NCBI GenBank assembly: GCA_028290695.1
Contig: JAQGJJ010000188.1
Coordinates: forward strand, 1-38,056
Reading direction: 5' to 3'
Length of the DNA stretch: 38,056 nt
Origin: Enterovirga sp.
GTDB lineage: Bacteria > Pseudomonadota > Alphaproteobacteria > Rhizobiales > Beijerinckiaceae
Part shown: positions 24,041-31,909 of the stretch, piece after piece
How the letters are laid out: each line of letters begins with the position of its first letter
Numbering within the stretch: the first letter of the stretch is position 1
Program-made: the position numbers and the translations under genes
Notes under the pieces: model-generated
What the model was told of the DNA's origin: nothing
What the model saw: the letters and a program-made list of their open reading frames with translations, nothing else
The model's database searches: none

Positions 24041-25099
24041 TCAGGGTGTCCACACCTCGCCGGGCCGCATCGCCCGGAAACGCGACGGCGGGATGTCGGC
24101 AGCCTCCAGCGCGGCCTGCAGATCGATCTCCGGCTGGTCCACCTTCTCGTTGGTCAACTGGAATGTGCCCCAATGAATGCCGAGCGCCTGCTCCGCCTCC
24201 AGATCCCGTAGGGCGTTCACGGCATCGGACGGGTTCATGTGCTGGATCTGCATGAACCAGCGCGGCTCGTAGGCGCCGATCGGCAGAACCGCGAGGCGCG
24301 GCGCCCCGAAACGCGCGCGAGCCGACCGGAAGGTTTCGCCCTCACCATAGCCGGTGTCGCCCGCGAGGTAGAGGGTTCCGGCGGGCGTGGTGAGCACGAA
24401 CGCCCCCCAGAGGGCCATGCGCCGGTCGTTCACGCCCCGCGCAGACCAGTGGTTCGCCGGCTCGAGATGCACTGCGAATCCGTCTCCCAGCGTGGCCGAC
24501 TGCCCCCAGTCCAGCGTGTCGACCGTGACGGCGTCGTCATGGACCCGGACGATCGAATCGTTCCCGAGGGGGGCGATCACGCGCGGCGCGTGGCTGCCCC
24601 AAAGCCGGGCGATGGTGTCCACGTCGAGGTGGTCGTAATGGTTGTGCGTGACCAGAACCGCGTCGATCGGCGGAAGGTCCTCGAATGCTATCCCGGGAGG
24701 GTTGACCCGTTTCGGCCCGGCGAATCGGAACGGGCTCGCCCGCTCCGACCAGATCGGGTCCGTCAGGATGTTCTTGCCGGCAACCTGCAGCAGCACGGTC
24801 GCGTGCCCGACCAGAGTCACCCTGAGGTCGTCCACCCTCGGGGGCGGCCGATCCACGAAGGGGCTCGGATAGCTCTCCGGCCAGGCCTCGCGACCGCCTG
24901 CGATCTGCCAGCGGGCAAGATCCAGGACGCCTCGGTCCGTCGCCGCGCCTGGGCGGAAGAACCGCACGCCGTCGAAATGGTCGGTGACTGGTCCGTCGTA
25001 ATAGCGGTTTCGGCTGCGGACCACGGCCGAGTAGCCGACGCCGCCCAAGGTGAGAACGGCGGCCGCGCTTGCGATCCGCCCGACAGTGCGTCGGTCCAT
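24041..25099 (-). CDS. Membrane-anchored metallo-beta-lactamase-fold hydrolase (NAPE-PLD/UlaG-like)
   Basis: A 352-residue MBL-fold protein. An N-terminal hydrophobic segment (about 8-27) after MDRRTVGR is a signal or anchor, so the enzyme probably faces the periplasm. The zinc motif HNHYDHLD is at 152-159, and further ligands are likely in EPANHWSARG, AGDTGYGEG and the late GIHWGTF. GHATVLLQVAGKNILTDPIW matches the NAPE-phospholipase D-like subgroup. The ATG at 25099 is chosen over the longer frame to 25132 because it begins the signal segment. A phospholipid or phosphodiester substrate is possible but not shown. Confidence 0.87.
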   Translation of the reverse strand: MDRRTVGRIASAAAVLTLGGVGYSAVVRSRNRYYDGPVTDHFDGVRFFRPGAATDRGVLDLARWQIAGGREAWPESYPSPFVDRPPPRVDDLRVTLVGHATVLLQVAGKNILTDPIWSERASPFRFAGPKRVNPPGIAFEDLPPIDAVLVTHNHYDHLDVDTIARLWGSHAPRVIAPLGNDSIVRVHDDAVTVDTLDWGQSATLGDGFAVHLEPANHWSARGVNDRRMALWGAFVLTTPAGTLYLAGDTGYGEGETFRSARARFGAPRLAVLPIGAYEPRWFMQIQHMNPSDAVNALRDLEAEQALGIHWGTFQLTNEKVDQPEIDLQAALEAADIPPSRFRAMRPGEVWTP

Positions 25100-25224
25100 G
25101 ACGCACCATGACGCTCGCGGTCCGGCCGTCAAGCGCTCTCGGGGCGCCCGGAACGGACAATTGGCCCTGCCGTTGATGCTGGCACGGCGCGCCAGGCGTC
25201 CGGCGTCGACGAAGGAGGACCGGT

Positions 25225-25404
25225 ATGGAACTCGGAAGCTACGCTTGGTTCATTGGGCTCGGGCTCGGACTCGTGATCCTGGCGGGAGCGATCGCCTACG
25301 GGTCCAGTCGCCGCCGCAAGCTGGGCGGCGACCCGAACCATGCCTGGAAGCAGGCTGCCGCGGAAACCGGCCACCCTGAGGTGGCGGAACCGGACCGGCG
25401 CTGA
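25225..25404 (+). CDS. Small single-pass membrane protein, 59 aa
   Basis: A 59-residue protein with one hydrophobic helix at about 8-27 (WFIGLGLGLVILAGAIAYG), then SSRRRK, which would hold the C-terminus in the cytoplasm, and a polar tail. GAAGGAGG lies 8 bases before the ATG, a near-ideal ribosome site that argues for a real gene. The function is not recognised. It stands alone, divergent from the metallohydrolase. Confidence 0.65.
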   Translation: MELGSYAWFIGLGLGLVILAGAIAYGSSRRRKLGGDPNHAWKQAAAETGHPEVAEPDRR

Positions 25405-25829
25405 GCGGGAGCGTGAGGTCTGCCGCTCAGCCCAGGATTTCGAGGACGATGCGACGGGTTTCCTCACGGCTCAGTCCGGAGGACTGAACTTTCCATCCCG
25501 GCACCTGCCGAGCGACCGAGATAGGGGCATCATACTGGAGCTGCGTCCGCGAGGCGGCGGCAACTGTCGTTTGCTTATAGTTTTTCACGATTGATCCAGG
25601 GGACCGGCTCAGGAGGCTCGGTCCGTTCATACGATCTTGCGATTGCGCGCTATCGCGCTCGCTCAACTGACCTGATTTTCGGGTATGGGGCGCTCTAACG
25701 GAACCGTGGGAGCAGCCAGACCACTGACAGTGCGACCCATGTGGCCGTTTCCGCGCAGGAATGCAAGGCCGGTGGACATCGTGACTCGCCACCTTGCGGC
25801 CGGGCGGGTCGGATTCCTAAGTCTACGTC
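25405..25829. other. Intergenic stretch with lower GC than its surroundings
   Basis: No established gene is seen. It contains a possible minus-strand small frame (listed separately) and a 5-bp hairpin GCGCG-ctat-CGCGC near 25646. No tRNA-like fold or insertion-sequence end was noticed. Confidence 0.4.
25427..25588 (-). CDS. Candidate small protein, 53 aa (doubtful)
   Basis: A 53-residue frame starting at GTG 25588 and ending SGLSREETRRIVLEILG, which looks like a real amphipathic helix. An ATG at 25630 would add 14 residues in the same frame. The region upstream in this frame is not protein-like, and no ribosome site is clear for either start. It is unrecognised and could be chance. Confidence 0.25.
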   Translation of the reverse strand: MKNYKQTTVAAASRTQLQYDAPISVARQVPGWKVQSSGLSREETRRIVLEILG

Positions 25830-26063
25830 ATGGCCCGCATCCGAGTCGTCATCTGCCACGATTGCCGCACGACGCTCTCCAAGGACGAGCGCGAGCATTA
25901 CGGCTATCAGTGCCACCGCTGCGTGGTGGTCGAGCACGAGTTGATCGGGCTTGCCGGGCGCGATCCCGATCACCCGGACGTTGCACGGCTCGGACTGAGC
26001 GCCGTCGATCTATCCGTAGCGACGCGTCAGGCCGGCTCGCCCCAGGGTAGGGACGCTGCCTGA
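25830..26063 (+). CDS. Small zinc-ribbon-like protein, 77 aa
   Basis: A 77-residue protein with two CxxC pairs, CHDC (9-12) and CHRC (28-31), spaced 15 residues apart, as in a zinc ribbon. A mixed charged segment between them and a hydrophilic tail follow. The arrangement suggests a small structural zinc protein that could bind nucleic acid or protein; the family is not recognised. No strong ribosome site precedes the ATG. Confidence 0.6.
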   Translation: MARIRVVICHDCRTTLSKDEREHYGYQCHRCVVVEHELIGLAGRDPDHPDVARLGLSAVDLSVATRQAGSPQGRDAA

Positions 26064-26379
26064 GCGGGGGGACTGCGGTCTGGTTGGCCAGAGGGACGGC
26101 CCTCGAGCCTCGCGCTGGGGACGGTCGGTCGGCCGAGGCCCGAATGGCAGGCCATCCCCACGATAGTCCGGCTGCGACGCGCCGGGGTGCGCTGCAAGGT
26201 GGCATGCGCTTCGAGCGATGCCGGGTCGGCTCGACTATTCCTGACTCGGACAGGTGCAACCGGCCGCCAACCTGAGGGGGCCGCCCAGGACATGGTCCCC
26301 CGGCCTGATCACATCGAACGGCCTCAATGGCGCGGCAAGGCCGGACCTTGAACGGCATCCAGGTGAGATAGGTCGTGTG
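26064..26379. other. Intergenic stretch without a recognised gene
   Basis: High-GC bases before the luciferase-like gene. The open frame of that gene extends back to 26254, but the extra translation has no family similarity. A possible 5-bp stem (GGGGG near 26276 and CCCCC near 26296) is weak. Nothing else is supported. Confidence 0.4.
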
Positions 26380-27402
26380 ATGAAAAAGATCGGATTTCTG
26401 TCGTTTGGGCATTGGACGCCCTCCGGGCAGTCACAGGCGCGCTCGGCGGCGGATGTGCTCCTGCAATCCATCGAGCTTGCGGTCGCGGCCGAAGAATTGG
26501 GAGCTGACGGAGCGTATTTCCGGGTCCATCACTTCGCCCGGCAGCTTGCGTCTCCCTTCCCGTTGCTCGCCGCGATCGGCGCGAAAACCCGCCGCATAGA
26601 GATCGGCACCGGCGTGATCGACATGCGGTATGAAAACCCCCTCTACATGGCTGAGGAGGCTGGCGCTGCCGACCTCATAGCGGGAGGACGCCTCCAACTC
26701 GGGATCAGCCGAGGCTCGCCGGAGCAGGTGATCGACGGATGGCGCCATTTCGGATTCAGCCCCGCCCAGGGTGAGACCGACGCGGAGATGGGTCGTCGGC
26801 ACGCGGAGAGGTTTCTCGATGTGCTGCGTGGACAGGGGTTCGCGCAGCCGAACCCACGGCCGATGTTCCCAAATCCCCCAGGCCTGCTGCGCATCGAGCC
26901 CTTCTCGGCCGGGCTGCGCGAGCGAATCTGGTGGGGCGCGGGTTCCGACGCTACGGCGGTCTGGGCGGCGCAGCAGGGGATGAACCTGCAAAGCTCGACC
27001 CTCAAGAACGACGAAACCGGGGAGCCATTCCACATCCAGCAGGTCAAGCAGATCCGGGCCTTCCGGAACGCCTGGAAAGACGCGGGCCATGCCACCACGC
27101 CTCGCGTCTCCGTCAGCCGCAGCATCTTCGCACTCGTGAACGACCTGGACCGCATGTACTTCGGACGGAGCGGCGAGGGAGGAGATCAGGTCGGATTCAT
27201 CGACGAGCACACCCGGGCGATCTTCGGGCGCAGCTATGCTGCCGAGCCGGAGGTGCTTGTTCGGCAACTCAGAGAGGACGAGGCGATTGCCGAAGCGGAC
27301 ACGCTGCTCTTGACGGTCCCCAACCAACTCGGGGTGGCCTACAACGCTCACGTCCTCGAGACGGTCCTGACGCAGATCGCGCCCGCCCTCGGCTGGCGGT
27401 AG
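26380..27402 (+). CDS. LLM-class (luciferase-like) flavin-dependent oxidoreductase
   Basis: A 340-residue TIM-barrel flavin enzyme. MKKIGFLSFGHW starts strand 1, AVAAEELGADGAYFRVHHFA and RIEIGTGVIDMRYENPLYMAEEAGAADLIAGGRLQLGISRG are the typical bacterial-luciferase family blocks. AGSDATAVWAAQQGMNLQSST forms the later barrel. Such enzymes use FMN or F420 for oxygenation or reduction. The ATG at 26380 gives the expected short N-terminus. It stands alone before the convergent TRAP operon, and its substrate is unknown. Confidence 0.88.
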   Translation: MKKIGFLSFGHWTPSGQSQARSAADVLLQSIELAVAAEELGADGAYFRVHHFARQLASPFPLLAAIGAKTRRIEIGTGVIDMRYENPLYMAEEAGAADLIAGGRLQLGISRGSPEQVIDGWRHFGFSPAQGETDAEMGRRHAERFLDVLRGQGFAQPNPRPMFPNPPGLLRIEPFSAGLRERIWWGAGSDATAVWAAQQGMNLQSSTLKNDETGEPFHIQQVKQIRAFRNAWKDAGHATTPRVSVSRSIFALVNDLDRMYFGRSGEGGDQVGFIDEHTRAIFGRSYAAEPEVLVRQLREDEAIAEADTLLLTVPNQLGVAYNAHVLETVLTQIAPALGWR

Positions 27403-27483
27403 GGCGGGTCACTCCGGCCGGGACGCCAGTCTGGCCTCTTGGCCCCGCTCCGTCACGGACCGAACGGGTCGGGCCACCGGCTT

Positions 27484-27500
27484 CGGGCCTTCCTGGCCCG
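27484..27500 (-). terminator. Hairpin just past the TRAP operon
   Basis: CGGGCC (27484-27489) and GGCCCG (27495-27500) with a 5-base loop lie 4 bases beyond the dctM stop. No T-tract follows on the minus strand, so confidence is low. Confidence 0.35.
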
Positions 27501-27504
27501 TGCC

Positions 27505-28794
27505 TCAATGCATCATCTTGGAGGGCAGCCACAGGATGATGTCGGGGAACGCCGTCAGGATCGCTATCGCGATGATGTGCGCGATGAAGTGGGGCAGCGA
27601 CCCGTGGAAGACCTCGCCGACGGGCCGGCCCGAGTAGCGCGCGACGACGAAGCAGTTCAGCCCGATCGGCGGCGTGATCATGCCGATCTCGGCCGTCACG
27701 ATCTTGACGATCCCGAACCAGAGCGGGTCGAAGCCGAGCGTCTTGATGAGCGGCACGACAATCGGAACGGTCAGGACCAGAATGGCGATCTGGTCCATGA
27801 ACATGCCGAGGATGATGTAGCCGAAGAGGATGACCGCGATGATGATCCAGCGGGATACCTCGAGCGCTCCGACCCAGTTCACGAGGTTCTGCGTGACCTG
27901 GGTCAGCGTGAAGAAGTAGCCGAAGATGTGCGCGCCGAGCAGGATCATGGCGATCATGCAACTGCCATGCGCCGCCCGCAGAAGCGTTCTCGGCAGGGTG
28001 ACATGGTCCACCTTGCCGTACCAGAGCGCGATCCCGAACGCTCCGATCGCGCCCAGGGCCGAGGCTTCGGTCGGTGTGGCGACGCCGGTGTAGATGACGC
28101 CGGTCACCATGCCGAACAGGATCACCATGGGCGCGACCACCCGGAGCATGCGGAACTTTTCCGCCCACGTGACGGGGCTCGCTTCCGGTGCGCGGCTCGG
28201 GTCCTGCCAGACCAGGAACCAGACGGTCGCCATGATCGTGAAGGTGACCAGGATGCCCGGGATGATCCCGCCGATCAGAAGGCCCCCGATGTTCACCTCG
28301 GCCAGGAGCCCATAGATCACGAGTGCGACGCTCGGGGGGATGAGCATGGCGAGCGTGCCCGAGATCGCAACCACGCCGGCTGCCATCTTGGGCTCGTAAC
28401 CCTGCTTCAGCATGGCGGGCAGGCTGGTGGAGGACAGTGTGGCGGCCGAAGCCGTGCTGGTTCCGCAGATCGCTCCGAAGCCAGCCCCGGCGAGGGCGGT
28501 CGCCATGGCGAGGCCGCCGCGCACGCGGCCCATCCAGGCCGCCGCCGCCCGAAAGAGGTCGTCCGCGACGCCGCTCAGCAGGACGAATTCCGCCATGAGC
28601 AGGAACATCGGGATCGTGATCAGCTCGTACGAGCTGACACTGGAGATCGGCACCGTCTGCAGGATGCCGGACAGCATCGGGAACCCGCCGACAAGATAGA
28701 GCCCGAGCGCGCCGGAGATCGCCATCGCGAACCCGACAGGCGTACCGATCGCGAGAAGGCAGAAGAGGGCCCCGAGGCCCGCCGCGATGGTCAC
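27505..28794 (-). CDS. dctM: TRAP transporter large permease, DctM family
   Basis: A 429-residue polytopic membrane protein with about 12 helices. GTPVGFAMAISGALGLYLVGG, the helix with FGAICGTSTASAATLSS, and GVATPTEASALGAIGAFG are conserved DctM segments. The GTG at 28794 overlaps the dctQ stop, which fixes the start; the frame is open upstream to 28953, but that part is a dctQ shadow. It forms the ion-driven channel of a tripartite uptake system with the DctQ and DctP proteins encoded just upstream. Confidence 0.93.
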   Translation of the reverse strand: MTIAAGLGALFCLLAIGTPVGFAMAISGALGLYLVGGFPMLSGILQTVPISSVSSYELITIPMFLLMAEFVLLSGVADDLFRAAAAWMGRVRGGLAMATALAGAGFGAICGTSTASAATLSSTSLPAMLKQGYEPKMAAGVVAISGTLAMLIPPSVALVIYGLLAEVNIGGLLIGGIIPGILVTFTIMATVWFLVWQDPSRAPEASPVTWAEKFRMLRVVAPMVILFGMVTGVIYTGVATPTEASALGAIGAFGIALWYGKVDHVTLPRTLLRAAHGSCMIAMILLGAHIFGYFFTLTQVTQNLVNWVGALEVSRWIIIAVILFGYIILGMFMDQIAILVLTVPIVVPLIKTLGFDPLWFGIVKIVTAEIGMITPPIGLNCFVVARYSGRPVGEVFHGSLPHFIAHIIAIAILTAFPDIILWLPSKMMH

Positions 28795-29339
28795 TCGAAC
28801 GACTCCTGGGCATGGTGGCCATGCCGAACGATCGGGACCAGGTCGCGGCCCGTCGCGAGCGAGCCGAGGTGGCCGACGAATGCGATGGCGAGCCGGAGCG
28901 CGAGAAGACCGCAACCGAACGGTACCAGCGCCAAAGCCGGCCAGGTCGGCCAAGGGATCGCCCCGGCGACGACGTCGCCCTCCAAGAAGCTATCCGTCAT
29001 GCGGCGCCAGCCGACCCATGTGATCACCAGGAACACCACAAGGCTCGCGCCGGTGGTGATCACCTCGGTGATGCGGAACGGCGTCGCAGGCAGCCTTTGC
29101 TGCAGGATATCCACGCTGACATGCGCACCCGCCTGGTAGGCGTGGGACAGAACGAGGAAGAAGACGGCGGCCATCAGGTACAGTGAAATGATGTCGTAGG
29201 CCCAGCCGAGCGGGCTGTTGAAGACGTACCGCATGAAGACGTCGGCTGAGACGATGATCATGATGGCGAACATCGTCGCAGCCGCGATCCAGGTAGCGAT
29301 CCGCTCGACGAGCGCGATCACGCTGTGCAGGATTTTCAA
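28791..29339 (-). CDS. dctQ: TRAP transporter small permease, DctQ family
   Basis: A 182-residue protein with four predicted helices (about 15-35, 48-66, 90-110 and 135-155). FMRYVFNSPLGWAYDI and GAHVSVDIL are the family signature. It pairs with DctM, which it overlaps by 4 bases. The 64-base gap from dctP carries no obvious terminator, in keeping with one operon. Confidence 0.92.
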   Translation of the reverse strand: MKILHSVIALVERIATWIAAATMFAIMIIVSADVFMRYVFNSPLGWAYDIISLYLMAAVFFLVLSHAYQAGAHVSVDILQQRLPATPFRITEVITTGASLVVFLVITWVGWRRMTDSFLEGDVVAGAIPWPTWPALALVPFGCGLLALRLAIAFVGHLGSLATGRDLVPIVRHGHHAQESFE

Positions 29340-29403
29340 GCTGAAACTCCGGATTCAGCCGCGCGCGGCAAGTTCCGCAGCGGGCGGGGCGAGGGGCTCC
29401 GGC

Positions 29404-30435
29404 CTACTTCTTCGGCTGCTCGGAGACCGCCTGCCTGAACTCGGCCAGTGCCGCGCTGCCCTTGCGGCCGCGCGAATCGAGTCCCTTGGCCCACTGGGTC
29501 GCGACGTCCTTCAGCATCTCGTCGAGTCTGCTGCGGAATTCGGTGGAAATCGGGACGAACTGGACGCCAGCCTCGACAAGTTTCTGCTTGATTTCCGCGT
29601 CCTGCTGATCGACCGACGCGCAGGCCGACTTGGTGATCTCGTCAGAGACCTCCGTCACGATCTTCTTCACCTCAGGCGGCAGGCTGTTCCAAGACGCGTC
29701 ACTGATCGAATACGCAACGATGAAGCTGGAGAAGTTGGCGCCCTCCGTCGAGTAGCGGACGATCTTCTCGACGTTGTAGGAGACCACGCTGTCGAGCGGG
29801 AACAGAACCCCGTCGAGGGTGCCGCGCGAGAGCGACTCGTACGTCTCCGGTGCAGCCATCCTGACCGGAACCGAACCGATGGTCCGGAGCGTCAGGTCTT
29901 GCGCTCCGCCGGTCGACCGGAGCTTCAGCCCCTTCAGGTCCTGCTCTGCCTTGACCGGGTTCTTAACGGTGAGGATCTGGTAGGGGGGCAGCGCCACCGC
30001 CATCAGGAGCCGGATCTTGTTCGGGGTGTAGTCTTGGGCGGCAATGGCGCCTTCGCGGGCAGCCTTCGCGTAGGCGAGGGTGCCCTGGCAGCTCGTCTGG
30101 AAGCTGCCCGGAAGCATGGCCGCCTCGGAGAGTGGCATCTTCTCGGACACATAGGCCGGTGCCACGTAGCCGACGTTCGTAACGCCCGTCTGGGTCAGCG
30201 TCAGCATGTCGGTGGCCTTTCCGAGCTGCTGGCTGGGGAAGTACTCGAACGTCACCGCGCCGTTCGTGCGCTTGGTAACCTCTGCCATCCAGGGCTGGAT
30301 GATGACCTTGGTCAGATAATGGCCGCTGGGAAAGGAGTCCGCGACCCGGAGTTTGACCGGGTCGGCTGCCATCGCCGGCCACGCCGCGATGAATGCGCAT
30401 GACAGCGCGGCGGCCGTGAACGATCCCTTGGCCAT
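29404..30435 (-). CDS. dctP: TRAP transporter substrate-binding protein, DctP family
   Basis: A 343-residue periplasmic binding protein with a Sec signal peptide of about 23-24 residues (ALSCAFIAAWPAMA-AD). LKGLKLRSTGG carries Arg173, the family's usual carboxylate-binding arginine, and RGTLDGVLFPLDS forms the second binding segment. The ATG at 30435 follows GGGGAGA at 7 bases. Two Cys (in SCQGT and SACAS) could be disulphide-bonded. The ligand is probably an organic acid; divergence from CoA-transferase and dehydrogenase genes suggests a short or branched carboxylate. Confidence 0.92.
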   Translation of the reverse strand: MAKGSFTAAALSCAFIAAWPAMAADPVKLRVADSFPSGHYLTKVIIQPWMAEVTKRTNGAVTFEYFPSQQLGKATDMLTLTQTGVTNVGYVAPAYVSEKMPLSEAAMLPGSFQTSCQGTLAYAKAAREGAIAAQDYTPNKIRLLMAVALPPYQILTVKNPVKAEQDLKGLKLRSTGGAQDLTLRTIGSVPVRMAAPETYESLSRGTLDGVLFPLDSVVSYNVEKIVRYSTEGANFSSFIVAYSISDASWNSLPPEVKKIVTEVSDEITKSACASVDQQDAEIKQKLVEAGVQFVPISTEFRSRLDEMLKDVATQWAKGLDSRGRKGSAALAEFRQAVSEQPKK

Positions 30436-30578
30436 AATGTGTCTCCCCCCGCAGCAGTTTGTCCGTGGAGGCGCCCGGTAGATCCCGGTCGCGCCACGCG
30501 CGGCTTCTGCGGTATGGATGAGGATTACATAATGGTGAACCTGCCGGTCAATCAGCAATGTCTACTGCGGCGCACCAA

Positions 30579-30627
30579 CGCATGTTGCGCATGCGAGATC
30601 AGCGGCCACTATTGACTTGTCTCGCAT
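30579..30627. promoter_or_regulatory. Compound palindromic operator candidate in the divergent TRAP / CoA-transferase region
   Basis: Two inverted repeats interlock here: CGCATG-ttgcg-CATGCG (30579-30595) and ATGCGAGA (30591-30598) with TCTCGCAT (30620-30627). They lie between dctP and the CoA-transferase gene, next to where both promoters must be. The right arm covers the possible TTG start at 30617, which favours the ATG at 30650 as the true start. Confidence 0.35.
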
Positions 30628-30649
30628 CGTGAAAGAGTTGTTCAGCACT

Positions 30650-31909
30650 ATGAATAGAAACGCCACGGGCCCGCTTGCCGGAATTCGGGTCTTGGATCTC
30701 ACGTCGGTCCTCATGGGACCGTTCGCGACGCTTCAGCTCGGCGACCTCGGGGCAGACGTGATCAAGGTCGAGTCCCACGATGGGGACGTCGTGCGGGAGA
30801 TCGGTCCAAGCCGCAGCCCGAAAATGGGCGGCATGTTCCTGCATACGAACAGAAGCAAACGAAGCATCGTCATCGACCTGAAGCGTCCGGACGGCAAGGA
30901 GGCATTGCTCCGCCTCGCGGCTACGGCCGACGTGCTCGTGTTCAACATGCGGCCGAAGGCGCTGGCGCGGCTGGGGCTGGATTACGAGGCCGTGCGGGCG
31001 GTCCGGCCGCAGATCATCTTCGTGGGGCTCGTCGGCTTCGGGCAGGCCGGTCCCTACGCGGCTCGGCCGGCCTACGACGACCTGATCCAGGGCGCATCCG
31101 GCGTGCCATCGCTCGTGGCGGCGGCTTCGGACGGCACGCCTCGCTACGTCCCGGTGAACATCGCAGACCGTATCGTGGGGCTGTTTGCGGTCCAGGCCAT
31201 CCTGGCGGCGCTCTTTCACCGCGAGCGGACCGGCGAAGGCCAGGAGATCGAGATCCCGATGTTCGAGACGATGACGGGCTTCGTCCTGGGAGATCATTTC
31301 GGCGGTCTCACCTACCGTCCGCCTCTCGACGGCGGCGGGTATCCGCGCCTGATGTCCCGTTACCGGCGCCCCTACCAGACGCTCGACGGGCATATCTGCG
31401 TCCTGATGTACACGAACAAGCACTGGCGCTCCTTCTTCACCGCGGTGGGGACGCCCGAGATGCTCGCGGACGAGCGCTTCTCCAGCATCAAGGAGCGCCT
31501 TCGGAACATCGATGCCGTGTATGGCGAAGCCGGCCGCGTCTTCCGCACCCGCACCACCGAGGAATGGCATGCCGTGCTGGAAGCGGCGGACATCCCGAAC
31601 ATGCCGATGCACACGCTGGCGACGATCCAGGACGACCCGCATCTCAAGGCCGTCGGGTTCTTTGAGGAGGTGGAGCACCCCGTCGAGGGGCCGGTCACCT
31701 CCATGCGGGTGCCGTCCCGCTGGTCCAAGAGTCAGCCCAAGGCGGGCCTTCCCGCACCGGCCCTGGGCCAGCATACGCGCGAGGTCCTCGGGGAAGCGGG
31801 CCTGTCGACGGCGGAGATCGACGCCCTGGTTGCTGGCGGCGCTGTGTTCCAGAGCGATATCCTGCCCGCACCGGGCTCCACGCACGACAACAGGGAAAAG
31901 GCCGTCTGA
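30650..31909 (+). CDS. CaiB/BaiF-family (class III) CoA-transferase
   Basis: A 419-residue formyl-CoA-transferase-type enzyme moving CoA between carboxylates. LDLTSVLMGPFATLQLGDLGADVIKVE, RSKRSIVIDLKRPDGKEAL and VGFGQAGPYAARPAYDDLIQ are standard blocks. Asp173 in NIADRIVG is the likely nucleophile that forms the aspartyl-CoA intermediate. The ATG at 30650 gives a normal N-terminus; TTG 30617 would add 11 residues overlapping the inverted repeat. Its stop overlaps the dehydrogenase ATG by one base (TGATG), so the two are translationally coupled. It probably activates the acid brought in by the TRAP system. Confidence 0.9.
   Translation: MNRNATGPLAGIRVLDLTSVLMGPFATLQLGDLGADVIKVESHDGDVVREIGPSRSPKMGGMFLHTNRSKRSIVIDLKRPDGKEALLRLAATADVLVFNMRPKALARLGLDYEAVRAVRPQIIFVGLVGFGQAGPYAARPAYDDLIQGASGVPSLVAAASDGTPRYVPVNIADRIVGLFAVQAILAALFHRERTGEGQEIEIPMFETMTGFVLGDHFGGLTYRPPLDGGGYPRLMSRYRRPYQTLDGHICVLMYTNKHWRSFFTAVGTPEMLADERFSSIKERLRNIDAVYGEAGRVFRTRTTEEWHAVLEAADIPNMPMHTLATIQDDPHLKAVGFFEEVEHPVEGPVTSMRVPSRWSKSQPKAGLPAPALGQHTREVLGEAGLSTAEIDALVAGGAVFQSDILPAPGSTHDNREKAV

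Noticed and set aside
25640-25820. Possible tRNA or small structured RNA in the low-GC gap
   Set aside because: Only a 5-bp hairpin could be found; no cloverleaf arms or conserved loop sequences.
27439-29139. 566-residue plus-strand frame opposite dctM and dctQ
   Set aside because: Shadow of the TRAP permease genes; low-complexity Asp/His/Arg composition.
30617-30649. TTG start for the CoA-transferase
   Set aside because: It overlaps the right arm of an inverted repeat and adds residues not usual for the family; the ATG at 30650 gives a standard N-terminus.
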